Assembly (NCBI GenBank): GCA_016934435.1
Contig: JAFGSU010000152.1
Span: 1-14,355 of the forward strand
DNA from: Candidatus Zhuqueibacterota bacterium
GTDB lineage: Bacteria > Zhuqueibacterota > Zhuqueibacteria > Residuimicrobiales > Residuimicrobiaceae
DNA length: 14,355 nt
Direction of reading: 5' to 3'
Shown: positions 7,625 to 14,355 of the stretch, in pieces
How the letters are laid out: the number at the start of each line of letters is the position of its first letter
Numbering within the stretch: the stretch's first letter is position 1
Program-made: the position numbers and the translations under genes
Notes under the pieces: generated by a model
Databases searched by the model: none
What the model saw: only the letters and a program-made list of their open reading frames with translations
Told to the model about the DNA's origin: nothing

Positions 7625-7966
7625 TTATCGATCACGAAAACTTGATACAGCGGTTTCTGTTGACTCGAAGATTTGGATGATATTTTCAAAGCCACCAAGT
7701 TCCAGTATATTGTAGACCGCCGGCTGCAAATTTGCGATGCGGCAATCCCCTTTTTTTTCTCGACAACTTTTGACGATGCTGACAATCGCGCGTAGACCGG
7801 AGCTGCTGATGTAATCCACTTTTTCCATATCTAACACGATGTGCGTCGTGCCTTCAGAGATTGTTGTTGATGTTCTATTGTCGAGCAGCGGCGCATTTTG
7901 CGCATCCAGACGACCGCTCAAGCTAATCACATGAACGGTCCCAACTTTATTCTCCTTAATATGCAT
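7625..7966 (-). CDS. STAS-domain anti-sigma-factor antagonist (SpoIIAA/RsbV-like)
   Basis: This 113-residue protein is a single STAS domain. In partner-switching systems such a protein, when unphosphorylated, binds a serine kinase/anti-sigma factor and frees its target; the kinase phosphorylates it and a PP2C-type phosphatase reactivates it. The phosphorylation motif is intact: DYISSSGLRAI at residues 51-61, with S56 (just before GL) the likely phosphoserine and S55 the alternative. The length is typical of RsbV and SpoIIAA. The start ATG at 7966 has a good GAGGAA ribosome site about nine bases upstream. The gene lies 38 bases after the SpoIIE-type phosphatase gene, so the phosphatase and its likely substrate are co-transcribed. 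No RsbW-like kinase is present in the window. Confidence 0.92.
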   Translation of the reverse strand: MHIKENKVGTVHVISLSGRLDAQNAPLLDNRTSTTISEGTTHIVLDMEKVDYISSSGLRAIVSIVKSCREKKGDCRIANLQPAVYNILELGGFENIIQIFESTETAVSSFRDR

Positions 7967-8004
7967 AAGATTGATTCCTCTATAACCGGGTGAAAGTTAT
8001 TTTT

Positions 8005-9939
8005 TTATGTTTCGCTTCCGTTCCAGCGAATAGCCACGATGGTAATGTCATCGGCCTGTGGCGCGCCGGATTCGAAGACGTGAACAGATTGTGCTACTTT
8101 TTCGATTAAATCTTTGGCCGGAAGTGAGGCATATTGCCGTAATAATGATTCCAGGCGATCTTCATTGAATAGTTCCGAACGAATGTTCATGGCTTCGGTC
8201 ACCCCATCGGTGTAAAGAAAGATGCATTCTCTGGGTTGTAATACCGACTCGAACGTCGTATAGGGAAAATGATCAAATACGCCCAGAACCAGAGTTTTTG
8301 ATTTTTGGAAGCGGACGACGCCGTTTTCTTTTGTCAGCATGTAAGGCAGATTATGGCCGGCATTGCAATAAGTTAATTGGCCGCTATATATGTTGAGTAT
8401 GCCGAAGAATGCGGTGACGAACATATTGCTTTGTTGTTCTTCGCAGAGATCGCTGTTTACTCTTGCCAGCACCTGATCCGGTGTGGCGTTGGGGCCTGCT
8501 TTGGCTTTCAGAAGGGTGGTGGTAACGGCCATGAGCAGGGAAGCGGGAACGCCCTTGCCGGAGACATCGCCGATTGTGAAGCAGAGATGGCGATCGTCGA
8601 CAAAATAGAAATCATAAAAATCACCGCCCACTTCTTTTGCCGGTTGCAGGGTGGCATAAATGTCCAGCTCTTTTTTTTCAGGGTAAGGCGGAAAAATTTT
8701 AGGCAGGATGCCTTTCTGAATATCATGGGCGATCTTGAGTTCGCTTTCGATGCGCTCTTTGGCCGCCGTGGTTTCGGTAAGGTTGTGAATATAGGATTTC
8801 AGAGAGTGCGTCATATGGACAAAGGCATCGGCCAGTTGTCCGACTTCGTCGCCTATGTCGGCGCCGGGTATCGGCGTCTCCAGATCGCCGGTGGCCACTC
8901 GTTTGGTCACTTTAACCAGCGCGCGCAGCGGTCGGGTGATGGATTCGGCGATGACGGTGATGCCGGCGAACAAAAAGCACACCGCCAGAACAGCGATGAT
9001 TATCAGATTGCGAAGAAGACGATTCAAATCGGCCATGAGTTCATTCTGGGGAATACTGACGCCGACCGACCACCCGTTGGAGGGGATGGGCATATAGTAG
9101 ATCCAATGTGGCTGGTCATAAACCAGACTGCGGATTAAAATAAAATCGCTGCCGCCCTGAATCATATCTCTGCCGATTCGGCGCAGTTGATCGTCGCCGC
9201 GCCATTCTGCGGTGCTGAAAATCGTCTCATTCATCATCAGGTCCTGCAGGGGGTGGGTAATCCATGATCCTGTCTGTGAGATCAGGAACCCGTAGCCGTG
9301 ATCGTAGATACGGATATTGGAGATGAGCTTTTGCAGCCAATCCAGAGAAATGTCGGCGGTGACGACGCCCATAAACGTACGTTTGCCGTTGAGTTCTTTA
9401 TAGAAGGGCACCGAAAAGGTGGTCATGACGATATTGCCGGCGCCCTCGTCGTAATAGGGCTCCGACCAAATCGCTTTACCCAGGACTCTTGGTATCAGGT
9501 ACCAATCGAAAAGATGGTATTGATAATCCGTTCCGCCCAGCCAGGTAAATTTGATTGAATCTCCCTGTTTGTAGTAATAAGGCGCATAATGCAATCTATT
9601 TTTGTCGAATAAATAGGGTTCAAAGGCAATGGCGGCGCCATAAATTTCCGGAGTCGTTTCTACGATGTTTTTCAGCAGATTGAGCAGATCGTGGTCGCTA
9701 AAGTGTGAACTTGCAAGAAAAGAGGCGGTGTTTTTCGGGGTGCGTTCGGCGGCGGTGAGCACCGTTTGAATTCGATTGACCGTAGCCGAGGTAAGGGTTG
9801 CGGCATTTTCGCGGACTTTTTTCAGGATAATGTTTCGCGACATCCAGTAATCATAACCGAACATGACGCTAAAGATCAAGGCGCTGCTCAATAGTATGAA
9901 AAAGATCAGTTTAAAAGCAATGCTTTTATTTTTCAGCAT
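8005..9939 (-). CDS. Transmembrane Cache-HAMP-SpoIIE (PP2C-type) serine phosphatase, RsbU-like
   Basis: This 644-residue sensor phosphatase spans the inner membrane. Helix 1 is at about 8-28. A periplasmic double-Cache-type sensor domain spans about 35-300, with the family-like segment around IWSEPYYDEGAGN. Helix 2 is at about 311-331, HAMP at about 332-385, then a helical linker with AHDIQKGILP, as in RsbU-type enzymes. The PP2C/SpoIIE catalytic domain follows (about 425-640). Its metal-binding motifs are intact: GGDFYD (D440, D443), GDVSGKG (D458), YTDGVTEA (D578) and ADDITIVA (D630, D631). The expected activity is dephosphorylation of a STAS protein, encoded immediately downstream. The start ATG overlaps the preceding solute-binding-protein gene by 14 bases and has an AAGGGAA ribosome site, which suggests translational coupling. 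The ligand may act on the Cache domain directly or through the solute-binding protein; the latter is inference. Confidence 0.93.
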   Translation of the reverse strand: MLKNKSIAFKLIFFILLSSALIFSVMFGYDYWMSRNIILKKVRENAATLTSATVNRIQTVLTAAERTPKNTASFLASSHFSDHDLLNLLKNIVETTPEIYGAAIAFEPYLFDKNRLHYAPYYYKQGDSIKFTWLGGTDYQYHLFDWYLIPRVLGKAIWSEPYYDEGAGNIVMTTFSVPFYKELNGKRTFMGVVTADISLDWLQKLISNIRIYDHGYGFLISQTGSWITHPLQDLMMNETIFSTAEWRGDDQLRRIGRDMIQGGSDFILIRSLVYDQPHWIYYMPIPSNGWSVGVSIPQNELMADLNRLLRNLIIIAVLAVCFLFAGITVIAESITRPLRALVKVTKRVATGDLETPIPGADIGDEVGQLADAFVHMTHSLKSYIHNLTETTAAKERIESELKIAHDIQKGILPKIFPPYPEKKELDIYATLQPAKEVGGDFYDFYFVDDRHLCFTIGDVSGKGVPASLLMAVTTTLLKAKAGPNATPDQVLARVNSDLCEEQQSNMFVTAFFGILNIYSGQLTYCNAGHNLPYMLTKENGVVRFQKSKTLVLGVFDHFPYTTFESVLQPRECIFLYTDGVTEAMNIRSELFNEDRLESLLRQYASLPAKDLIEKVAQSVHVFESGAPQADDITIVAIRWNGSET

Positions 9940-10900
9940 GTTTTTTTCCCTTATAGAACGCGGAAAATGGCGGTACGGTTGTAATGGCGCCGGTTTCTAT
10001 TAGCATATTTCCGACCGATAAGAAATCGGATTCTTTCAATGCCCCCATCGTATGGTTGCCCTCCTGTGGAAGGATAATGTCTTGCATTCGCTTCAACATC
10101 CAATATTGATGGGCGGGACTGTAGGGCACATGGGCCGCCAGCATTCTGCGTCGCACCGATTCGATGGCGCGATCGGGTTGCGCGAAAGCCGCCCGCCAGC
10201 CCTGTAAAACGGCCGCTGTAAACGCCTCGCATACATCGGGCCTGCTTTCATAGGTATCGGCCAGGCAGTAGAGACCATCCTCGGGAAAATCGAGCCCGAG
10301 GTCGGAAAAGTTGAATGTGACCAGCTCATCCGCATTCAACCCGGATGCAAGTATAGTATGGTATTCATTATAGCGCATGGCAGTGGTGACGGCAATACCT
10401 TCCCTGAGAAAGAGATTGATGGGCGAGGCGGCTGAAATAAGGTGCATGCGAATAGTGTACTTTTTGAAAAAGGCGAGCGGCAAAAGCTCGAATCCCTGCC
10501 ATACCCCGAGGTACATGCCGGCCATATCACGCGGCTCTTCGATGCCGGTAGTTTTTTTCGCCACCAGCATCAAGGCGGCGCGTTGACCTATTTGTGCGAT
10601 ATTGACTAACGGCTTTCCCCGGCCTGCGGCTTCAAGCCCCTGGAAAAGAAAAACGCTGGTCAAGTCGACTTTGCCTTTCATCAACGCCGGTAATGGCGGC
10701 TCATTAGGGCCGCCTCGCTGTATCGTTACCTCAAGGCCATGCTGACGAAAAATATTCAGGTCCTCCGCCATGTAAATGCCGGCAAATTGAGCCTGGGGCA
10801 GCCAGTGCGGAAGGAAGGAGATTTTCTTCAGCGGTGGCTGGCCTGTAACCGGCGCTGTCAGGAAAAGCGCGATTACGATCCATTTAAGAAGAGGCTTCAT
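9926..10900 (-). CDS. Secreted NMT1/THI5-like periplasmic solute-binding protein without an adjacent ABC transporter
   Basis: This 324-residue protein has a signal peptide (residues 1-20, ending TAPVTG-Q) and the typical start of the NMT1/THI5/SsuA-like family: WLPQAQFAGIYMAED followed by GLEVTIQRGG. Family members bind thiamine precursors, sulfonates and similar small molecules for ABC importers; some are built into sensor proteins. The ligand cannot be read here. I chose ATG 10900 because GGGAG lies about six bases upstream and the signal peptide starts there. A longer frame from 10939 would add 13 residues before the signal peptide and begins inside a palindrome. No ABC permease or ATPase is nearby. 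Instead, the 3' end overlaps the Cache-HAMP-SpoIIE phosphatase gene, so this is most likely the ligand-recognition part of a signalling module. It could also serve a transporter encoded elsewhere. Confidence 0.88.
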   Translation of the reverse strand: MKPLLKWIVIALFLTAPVTGQPPLKKISFLPHWLPQAQFAGIYMAEDLNIFRQHGLEVTIQRGGPNEPPLPALMKGKVDLTSVFLFQGLEAAGRGKPLVNIAQIGQRAALMLVAKKTTGIEEPRDMAGMYLGVWQGFELLPLAFFKKYTIRMHLISAASPINLFLREGIAVTTAMRYNEYHTILASGLNADELVTFNFSDLGLDFPEDGLYCLADTYESRPDVCEAFTAAVLQGWRAAFAQPDRAIESVRRRMLAAHVPYSPAHQYWMLKRMQDIILPQEGNHTMGALKESDFLSVGNMLIETGAITTVPPFSAFYKGKKHAEK

Positions 10901-10927
10901 AAAGTCTCCCACACAGTAGAATGGTTT

Positions 10928-10943
10928 GTATATGACCATATAC
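10928..10943. promoter_or_regulatory. Perfect palindrome in the leader of the sensory operon (candidate operator)
   Basis: GTATATG and CATATAC form perfect seven-base arms around an AC spacer. It ends 27 bases upstream of the solute-binding-protein start codon, a position suited to an operator overlapping the promoter or to a short leader hairpin. Confidence 0.4.
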
Positions 10944-10991
10944 TATCGTTGCTGGTTTGCATTGATACAACAGGTTCCTACTCGATAGCAC

Positions 10992-11013
10992 CTTAAATAT
11001 AAATATATTTAAG
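10992..11013. repeat. Perfect AT-rich inverted repeat, ten-base arms
   Basis: The arms CTTAAATATA and TATATTTAAG are separated by two A residues. It lies 91 bases upstream of the solute-binding-protein gene and about 260 bases upstream of the DUF6599 gene. It may be an operator for the divergent promoters or a DNA-bending element. It lacks a GC stem and T run, so it is not a terminator. Confidence 0.4.
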
Positions 11014-11271
11014 CATTAATCAAGAAAAAAGCGGCTAATTATCAACATTTGAACATTTGTTTAAAATTTTAATTGAAAACTTATGGGGAAATGTTTATTT
11101 TATATCGTCAGATAGCCACCAGGCATTGTGTTAACTGAAAGTACAGAGCCGATCGCAGGGTTAACGTCTGAACCTGTGAGCCGCGACCGAGTATAGTCCT
11201 GAAAATGCCGTTTAGCGGGCGACCCATTTTTACGATAATACATAAATTGAGGTTATCCAGATAATAAAAAA

Positions 11272-12279
11272 ATGCCAGATGGAAAAGTCACATTTTCTCT
11301 GTTCATTCCGCTTATGCTCTTCTTTTTATTTCACGGAGGTAGCTGTGAGATGAGACGATCTGGAATCAAACTGCCTGAACATATTGGCGTTTGGACCCGG
11401 GATGATTCGGTCCGACGAATCGACGCCGGGTCCATTTTTGATTACATGAACGGCGCCGGCGAGCTCTATCTGGGATATCGGTTCGAACATCTGGAAGTTG
11501 TTGAGTATCGGGCGGAGAATGAATACGATATTCTGGTCGAAATATATCATCTGAATTCTCCGGACGACGCTTTCGGGTTGTTGTCGCTCGATTGGAGCGG
11601 AGAGTCCATTTTCTGGGGGGACATACACGAAAATCGAGAGGAGGCCGCAGCCAGAGCCTATCCGATTGCGTTATATGGCGCCGGTTTGTTGCGCTTGCGG
11701 GCCGGGTCTGTTTATGCGCGCATCATGGCATATCGTGAAACGCCGGCGGCGAAGCAGGTCATATTTGCGTTAGGAGAGATTATCAGCGCCGGTCATCCGC
11801 TCGCGCCTGCGCCCGAAATAATTCATCTTATCAGCATACCGGATGCGTCCTCCTGGCAAGGCTGGTGGCAAGCGCATCATTTTTTACGCAGTCATCTGGT
11901 ACTGAATTCGCTATATTATCTGTCCCATGTTAACATCCTGTCTTTGGATCATGACGTTGAAGCCGTGTTGACGAGATTTAGCAGAACCGGTGAAGGTGAG
12001 CACAAGGAAGAGGTCACGGCATTCATTATCGCCTATCCTTCGGCGGAAAAAGCCGGGGAGGGATTGCTTGGATTTTATCGACACTATTTATTGGATCATG
12101 AATCGGAAACGTTGCCTCCATCAGAAGTGGATACTTTTTATCAACTGGAAGAGGGTTGGGCGGGAGGTGGTAGGCGTGGTCGTTTTCTACTACTCATTTT
12201 AAACGCCAACAGCAGATTAGGGGCGAAGGAAGTATTAGACCTGATTGATGGTAATATTACACAAGGAGGTATGCAATGA
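11272..12279 (+). CDS. DUF6599-family exported protein, possible lipoprotein
   Basis: This 335-residue protein has an N-terminal hydrophobic segment (about 8-20) followed by HGGSC with Cys25, a non-canonical lipobox lacking the usual Leu at -3, so it may be a lipoprotein or an ordinary secreted protein. The segment FDYMNGAGELYLGY at about 56-69 matches the pattern I associate with DUF6599. This family has no established function and is often found beside DUF362 genes, as here. The rest is a mixed alpha/beta sequence without catalytic motifs I recognise. The start ATG at 11272 lacks a good ribosome site (GAGG is about 19 bases away), so the true start could be the in-frame ATG at 11314. The stop overlaps the DUF362 start in ATGA, a sign of coupled translation. 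Confidence 0.75.
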   Translation: MPDGKVTFSLFIPLMLFFLFHGGSCEMRRSGIKLPEHIGVWTRDDSVRRIDAGSIFDYMNGAGELYLGYRFEHLEVVEYRAENEYDILVEIYHLNSPDDAFGLLSLDWSGESIFWGDIHENREEAAARAYPIALYGAGLLRLRAGSVYARIMAYRETPAAKQVIFALGEIISAGHPLAPAPEIIHLISIPDASSWQGWWQAHHFLRSHLVLNSLYYLSHVNILSLDHDVEAVLTRFSRTGEGEHKEEVTAFIIAYPSAEKAGEGLLGFYRHYLLDHESETLPPSEVDTFYQLEEGWAGGGRRGRFLLLILNANSRLGAKEVLDLIDGNITQGGMQ

Positions 12280-13169
12280 AAAACCGTCGCCATTGTATAA
12301 CCAGAAGAGATTTTACTCGCGGAACCATAGGCGCGGCTCTGGGTTTCTCGCTTCTGGGCACAAAAAGTATAAGCGCCAGGGTTGACGTCAAACGCTCATC
12401 CCAAGTGTTTATATTGCGAGATGAAAAAGTAATGGATTCTGCGCGCAATATCGAGACGACCATTTTACAAAAAATGATTAATGAAACCTTGATAAAAGTG
12501 ACCGGTGAAAAGAGTATCAAAGAAGCCTGGCAACAGATCGTCAATCCAGAAGATACCGTCGGTCTGGTGCCGACACCGCATCTCAATCCCACCCACAGCG
12601 AGTTGACGGATCTGGTGAAAAAAGCGCTCATTGAGATGGTCGGTGTACCGGAGGAAAATATTATCATTGCGCAGGGGCGCAAAGGGCCGGAATTGGTCAA
12701 GCCGTGCACTGCGCTGATTTCGATGCCCGGTTTAAAAGCCCACTGGCTTACCGGTATCGGCACGGTGATTAAAAATTACATCATGTATTCCGGCAGACCC
12801 AGAGACTACCATCACGAGGATAGCGCCAGGCTGGGAGAAATCTGGTTACTGCCTGATGTGAAGAACAAAACGAGACTCGTTCTGGTTGATGCTCTGTATC
12901 CTCTCTGTGATAAGGGGCCTCAACCCGATCCGCGCTATAAATGGGATTATAAAGGGCTGATCGCCGGTTATGATCCGGTCGCCGTCGACACGATCTGCCT
13001 GAAGATCATTACTGCAAAAAGAGAGGCTATCAAGGGCGAACCCTGGCCGCTGACCCCGCCGCCCATATGCCTGGAGGCAGCGGATAAAGTGTATGGATTA
13101 GGCACGAGCGACATGGCCGAGATCGATATCCACGCTCTGGGTTGGCAAAAAGATTTATTATTGGGATAG
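12276..13169 (+). CDS. DUF362 domain protein with Tat signal
   Basis: This 297-residue protein starts with a twin-arginine signal (TRRDFTRG at about 9-16, then a hydrophobic stretch to about 35), so it is probably exported folded, which often means a cofactor is bound. DUF362 hallmarks are present: ISMPGLKAHWLTGIGTVIKN in the middle and GYDPVAVDTICLK near the C-terminus. The biochemical role of the family is unsettled. Some members carry ferredoxin domains; this one has no CxxCxxC cluster motif and few cysteines. A very strong ribosome site, AAGGAGGT (12263-12270), sits five bases before the ATG and inside the upstream DUF6599 gene, with an ATGA stop-start overlap. The two proteins therefore probably act together outside the cytoplasm. 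Confidence 0.85.
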   Translation: MKNRRHCITRRDFTRGTIGAALGFSLLGTKSISARVDVKRSSQVFILRDEKVMDSARNIETTILQKMINETLIKVTGEKSIKEAWQQIVNPEDTVGLVPTPHLNPTHSELTDLVKKALIEMVGVPEENIIIAQGRKGPELVKPCTALISMPGLKAHWLTGIGTVIKNYIMYSGRPRDYHHEDSARLGEIWLLPDVKNKTRLVLVDALYPLCDKGPQPDPRYKWDYKGLIAGYDPVAVDTICLKIITAKREAIKGEPWPLTPPPICLEAADKVYGLGTSDMAEIDIHALGWQKDLLLG

Positions 13170-13207
13170 CAGGACGGAAGCAGAGGATGCAAAAACGTTT
13201 TGGATGC

Positions 13208-13447
13208 TTATGAGGCTCTGGCAAAAAATTCACAGCTTGAAAGCAATTTATGTCCGCATTTTGACCAGTTCTTGCACTCTTTACAGCAAGAGGTCTCATA
13301 AGCGCTTCGGAACCATTGGCTGTGATTTTCAATCCAATGAATGATGTATTCCTGTCCGGGATCCGACTGCAATTTGCAGCCCTCACACCATTTATCTATT
13401 TCCATCTTTTTGATTTGTAATTTCATAAAGTTAGACATAGATATCAA
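13208..13447 (-). CDS. Small cysteine-rich protein of unknown function (79 residues)
   Basis: I do not recognise this protein. It has seven cysteines in an ordered pattern: CEGC, then about 25 residues later CCKEC, then single cysteines in KCGH and SSCEFF. With the histidines nearby this could bind zinc or an iron-sulfur cluster. There is no signal peptide or membrane segment. The frame starts with TTG at 13447, which has AAAGG six bases upstream. An ATG at 13438 or 13426 would shorten it by three or seven residues but has a worse ribosome site. It is convergent with the DUF362 gene (38-base gap) and lies leftward of the nitroreductase. The cysteine spacing argues against a chance frame, but the length leaves doubt. 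Confidence 0.6.
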   Translation of the reverse strand: MISMSNFMKLQIKKMEIDKWCEGCKLQSDPGQEYIIHWIENHSQWFRSAYETSCCKECKNWSKCGHKLLSSCEFFARAS

Positions 13448-13633
13448 CTTTTACCTTTCGCGTTACATAAATGGTAGATGAAGATGTATAAGCTGAAAAA
13501 TTGATTACATATTGGATCAAATATAATCATCTCGATTCAGAAATTAAAAATCAACGAAAATATGCGAAAAAAATAATGAAAAACAAAGAAAAATTTTTAA
13601 CGCATCACGATAAAAAATGAGTCATTCGGTTCG

Positions 13634-13650
13634 TTGATCTTGCTGATCAA
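13634..13650 (-). terminator. Hairpin directly after the nitroreductase stop (weak terminator candidate)
   Basis: TTGATC and GATCAA form perfect six-base arms around a five-base loop, beginning immediately after the leftward nitroreductase stop. On the minus strand the nearest T run is about 18 bases further on, so rho-independent termination is doubtful. Confidence 0.25.
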
Positions 13651-14160
13651 TTACCACTTTTCGTAGCGTACCAACTGGTCTAAGGGCAACCGTTTTTTAG
13701 GTTGCGCCGTATCAGCCGGATAACCCAGCGGCGTGAAGGCAATGGGTTCGACCGATTTGGGCAGGTGAAGAATCTGGCGCGCGTCATCCGGATCGAAAGC
13801 CGCGATCCAGCAGGTACCCAGGCCGAGGTCGGCAGCAGCCAGGATGAGATGATCCATGGCAATGGCGGTGTCAATCTCGCTGTAATTCTTGCCATCTTTT
13901 CGCTTCCAGCCTCTTTCAGGTTCGGCACACAGGCACAGAATGAGCGGCGCTTCGATAAACCAGCTGCGATGATAGATGTGTTGTAATTCTTTTTCCCGGC
14001 CTCTGGTACGGATGACGATGATCTGAAACGGTTGTCTGTTCGCCGCTGTGGGCGCCAGTTGCGCGGCTTGCAGTATCTGTTGCAATTTTTCTTCCTCCAC
14101 ATCGTCGGGCTTGTAAGCGCGAACGCTGTAGCGGGATGCTATCAAGTTGTTGAATTCCAT
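13651..14160 (-). CDS. Nitroreductase-family FMN oxidoreductase
   Basis: This protein of about 169 residues is a cytoplasmic nitroreductase-type flavoprotein, which normally uses FMN and NAD(P)H to reduce nitro, quinone or related substrates. Family features in order are the N-terminal SRYSVRAYKPDDV, the APTAANRQPFQIIVI strand that contacts FMN, the DTAIAMDHLILAAADLGLG helix, and the C-terminal PLGYPA segment. The length is typical of the short subfamily. I chose ATG 14160 because AAAGGA lies about six bases upstream and the protein then starts with MEFNNLIASR; a longer frame from 14232 adds 24 residues unlike the family. The physiological substrate cannot be read from the sequence. The neighbours give no clear pathway. 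Confidence 0.9.
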   Translation of the reverse strand: MEFNNLIASRYSVRAYKPDDVEEEKLQQILQAAQLAPTAANRQPFQIIVIRTRGREKELQHIYHRSWFIEAPLILCLCAEPERGWKRKDGKNYSEIDTAIAMDHLILAAADLGLGTCWIAAFDPDDARQILHLPKSVEPIAFTPLGYPADTAQPKKRLPLDQLVRYEKW

Positions 14161-14276
14161 ATTGGTCCTTTTTAATAAGATAGAAAAAATATTATCAAAA
14201 ATAGATTTACCAATTATTCGATCACTGATCATCCAATCGTTAGCAGGAACCGATAATGCGAAAAAATGGATACATC

Positions 14277-14355
14277 CTAAGATCGTCCCGGTGCGCCGCC
14301 CAGTATACGCGCCGGCAGAAAAATAATGGCTTTTAAGAGCTCAAAGACGCCTTCA
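14277..14355 (-). CDS. C-terminal tail of an unidentified protein running off the window
   Basis: On the minus strand one frame is open from the window edge to a TAG stop at 14277-14279, giving 25 residues that end in LPARILGGAPGRS. The amphipathic, protein-like sequence and its position upstream of the nitroreductase, on the same strand, suggest the end of a real gene. It is too short to identify and could be a chance open frame. Confidence 0.4.
   Translation of the reverse strand, partial: EGVFELLKAIIFLPARILGGAPGRS

Larger units (their letters stand above)
10901..11271. other. 371-base divergent intergenic region
   Basis: This region separates the leftward sensory operon from the rightward DUF6599-DUF362 pair and must hold both promoters. 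It contains two perfect palindromes (10928-10943 and 10992-11013), a tandem octamer AACATTTG (11044-11059), and two GTTAAC sites (11130-11135 and 11160-11165, approximate). Its AT content is clearly higher than the flanking genes over 10990-11100. I saw no small gene, and no promoter hexamers good enough to call. Confidence 0.5.

Noticed and set aside
8377..9138. 253-codon open frame on the plus strand inside the phosphatase gene
   Set aside because: It lies wholly antisense to the conserved Cache-HAMP-SpoIIE protein, has no recognisable domain, and is explained by the codon bias of the opposite strand.
10901..10939. Upstream ATG start for the solute-binding protein
   Set aside because: The extra 13 residues precede a normal signal peptide, the codon lies inside a palindrome, and ATG 10900 has a GGGAG site at good spacing.
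11044..11059. Tandem octamer AACATTTG x2
   Set aside because: Two copies of a short AT-rich word in an AT-rich region can arise by chance; there is no third copy and no array structure.
12257..12763. 168-codon antisense frame across the DUF6599-DUF362 junction
   Set aside because: It overlaps two well-supported genes and has no recognisable motifs.
13448..13633. AT-rich stretch between the cysteine-rich gene and the nitroreductase
   Set aside because: I looked for a small gene or RNA and found only A-rich sequence and a short AAAAATTTTT dyad, so I call nothing here.
14161..14232. N-terminal extension of the nitroreductase
   Set aside because: The family N-terminus begins at 14160, which has its own AAAGGA ribosome site; the extension is unlike the family.

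Overview
The window reads as a chromosomal segment of a Gram-negative bacterium, probably in or near the Fibrobacterota-Chlorobiota-Bacteroidota group (Calditrichota or KSB1-like lineages would fit). This is inferred from an outer-membrane TonB-dependent receptor with an N-terminal carboxypeptidase-regulatory-like domain, a seven-helix membrane AraC-type regulator, a SpoIIE/STAS partner-switching pair and a DUF6599-DUF362 pair. Taxonomy cannot be fixed without a search. Base composition looks even, and no tRNA, rRNA, CRISPR array, insertion sequence or phage gene was seen.

Layout, left to right. (1) 1-1715, plus strand: the 3' part of a CLC-type chloride channel/transporter with CBS and TrkA-C domains, followed by a probable terminator. 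(2) 1927-6916, plus strand: a membrane-anchored AraC-family regulator, a 442-base non-coding leader, a TonB-dependent receptor, a clear terminator, and a ZIP-family metal permease (ZupT-like) preceded by a perfect 14-base palindrome. (3) 10900-6902, minus strand: a compact four-gene unit encoding a secreted NMT1/THI5-type solute-binding protein, a Cache-HAMP-SpoIIE phosphatase, a STAS anti-sigma-factor antagonist and a SAM-dependent methyltransferase. The methyltransferase meets zupT tail to tail with a 15-base overlap. (4) 10901-11271: a divergent regulatory region with two perfect palindromes. (5) 11272-13169, plus strand: a DUF6599 protein overlapping a Tat-exported DUF362 protein by four bases (ATGA). 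(6) 13208-14355, minus strand: a small cysteine-rich protein, a nitroreductase, and the C-terminal tail of a gene that runs off the window.

The most interesting unit is the minus-strand operon. A solute-binding protein of the ABC-importer type has no permease or ATPase beside it. Instead it overlaps the start of a membrane phosphatase with a periplasmic Cache sensor, followed by the phosphatase's expected substrate class, a STAS protein. This suggests that periplasmic solute binding is used for signalling rather than import. No RsbW-like kinase or sigma factor is present in the window, so the output is unknown. A second, weaker theme is metal uptake: an outer-membrane receptor and an inner-membrane ZIP permease lie in the same direction, but a terminator separates them and the receptor's substrate is unknown.
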